Assembly: GCF_003309065.1 (NCBI RefSeq)
Contig: NZ_POAF01000002.1
Coordinates: 372,001 to 436,000, forward strand
Length of the DNA: 64,000 nucleotides
Source of the DNA: Glutamicibacter soli
GTDB taxonomy: Bacteria; Actinomycetota; Actinomycetes; Actinomycetales; Micrococcaceae
Direction of reading: 5' to 3'
Shown: one piece after another, positions 61,900 through 64,000 of the stretch
How the letters are laid out: each line of letters opens with the position of its first letter
How positions within the stretch are numbered: the first letter of the stretch is position 1
Notes under the pieces: model-generated
Seen by the model: the letters and a program-made list of their open reading frames with translations, nothing else
What the model was told of the DNA's origin: nothing
Database searches by the model: none
Program-made: the position numbers and the translations under genes

Positions 61900-62466
61900 C
61901 TACAGGCTGATCCAGTAGCGGCGCAGGTCCTCGACGGCGCCGAAGGGCTCGGCGATTTCCTCCCGCGGCACGATGCGCTCTATTTCGCCGCCGCAGGCCT
62001 CGATGGTCTTGGCTGAGGCGATGTTCGAGCCATTGCAGGTGACCAGCACGCGTCGCAGGCCCAGCGCCCGGGCCTGCTCCAGCGCCCCGGCGAGCGCAAG
62101 CTTGGCCAGCCCTTGGCCTCGGGCTGCTGGGCGGATCCCGTATCCGATATGCCCGCCGATTTCCTGAAGGAAGTCGTTCACCAGGGCGTGGCGCAGGCTC
62201 ACCGCCCCGAGGTACTCTCCCCCGCGCTCAAGCCACAGCGTGCTTTGCGCGGCGAAGCCAACCGGTGGCACCGCGCCCGGCTCGCCCATCTCATTGAGCA
62301 GCTGCACCCACTGGGCGAACCCCTGCGGCGTGCGCAGGTCCCAGCCGAACTTCGACGCAAAGAAGACGCTGGCGCCGTCCTGGTCGGGGGTTCCCCATTC
62401 ATCCCAGCTCGCTAGCCAGGAGTCATGCAGGGCGGCGGTCGGCGGGCAGAGCTCGATACTTGTCAT
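61900..62466 (-). CDS. GNAT family acetyltransferase
   Basis: 188 residues. Acetyl-CoA loop IRPAARGQGLAKLALAGALE, the preceding strands GEYLGAVSLRHALVND and GGHIGYGI, and late VLVTCNGSNIASAKTIEACG (family motif C-terminal side). Substrate unknown; the group includes amino-acid and antibiotic acetyltransferases. It lies convergent with the dipeptidase (16-base gap) and divergent from the tetR gene, whose operator is 60 bases away. Confidence 0.83.
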   Translation of the reverse strand: MTSIELCPPTAALHDSWLASWDEWGTPDQDGASVFFASKFGWDLRTPQGFAQWVQLLNEMGEPGAVPPVGFAAQSTLWLERGGEYLGAVSLRHALVNDFLQEIGGHIGYGIRPAARGQGLAKLALAGALEQARALGLRRVLVTCNGSNIASAKTIEACGGEIERIVPREEIAEPFGAVEDLRRYWISL

Positions 62467-62527
62467 TCCCCGAGCCTATGTCGCAGATTAGGCAGCTGTC
62501 GAAGCCGATGTGCATCCGGTCACCTTA

Positions 62528-62564
62528 TTTGCACTATCAGCATTAAAGTGCAAAACTGCACTTT

Positions 62565-62581
<17 letters not shown>
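62528..62581. promoter_or_regulatory. Nested palindromic operator over the tetR start
   Basis: Inner palindrome: 9-bp perfect arms TAAAGTGCA (62544-62552) and TGCACTTTA (62557-62565), 4-base spacer. Outer palindrome: 10-bp perfect arms TTTGCACTAT (62528-62537) and ATAGTGCAAA (62572-62581). Four GTGCA boxes therefore share one dyad centre. The tetR ATG (62565) lies at the inner right arm's last base, and the outer right arm is inside the coding region, so binding would block its own expression. Confidence 0.75.

Positions 62582-64000
<1,419 letters not shown>

Overview
The window is high-GC actinobacterial chromosome, most likely from Micrococcaceae (an Arthrobacter/Glutamicibacter-type organism). 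Evidence seen: WhiB, Rpf with DUF348/G5 domains, Pmt, LytR-CpsA-Psr, DUF3499, DUF5719, DUF4245 and TIGR03089 proteins, and frequent GTG/TTG starts. The genus is inferred; no rRNA is present.

Layout. 0-8.4 kb is core: a truncated sufS, a GGDEF protein, then pth-rplY-prs-glmU on the minus strand with tRNA-Gln(TTG) behind glmU, then an ABC-F ATPase. 8.4-18.8 kb is an accessory island of small, mostly uncharacterised genes: GNAT enzymes, an AlkC-like protein, a P-loop kinase, a 30-residue membrane peptide, a Clp_N-SRPBCC fusion paired with an HTH regulator, and a DUF4240 protein. They are separated by at least seven copies of a roughly 30-bp imperfect palindrome (TGTCCC...GGGACA) that occurs only here. 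18.8-22 kb holds an atypical SDR, a PIG-L deacetylase, a PatB-type aminotransferase and an unknown protein.

22-40 kb: FAD amine oxidase, ispE-rsmA-rpf-tatD (minus), a moxR-DUF58-transglutaminase operon (plus), gabD, rsmI, pmt, an acyl-CoA synthetase and a DUF1461 membrane protein. 40.7-55 kb is an envelope and purine block whose gene content resembles the mycobacterial whiB2-manA-cpsA-purEK neighbourhood: DUF3499, zincin-like protein, DUF5719, giant GT2, whiB2, TIGR03089, GtrA, purK-purE, LCP, manA. 55-60 kb: glpX divergent from DUF4245, then beta-carbonic anhydrase and fumC. 60-64 kb: a membrane protein, an M19 dipeptidase, a GNAT, and a TetR regulator with its DHA2 efflux pump (cut by the window end) behind a nested palindromic operator.

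The most unusual feature is the island: single genes or pairs alternating with related palindromes shaped like serine-recombinase crossover sites, two of which carry a longer shared repeat. No recombinase is encoded in the window, so the mobility of the array is inference.
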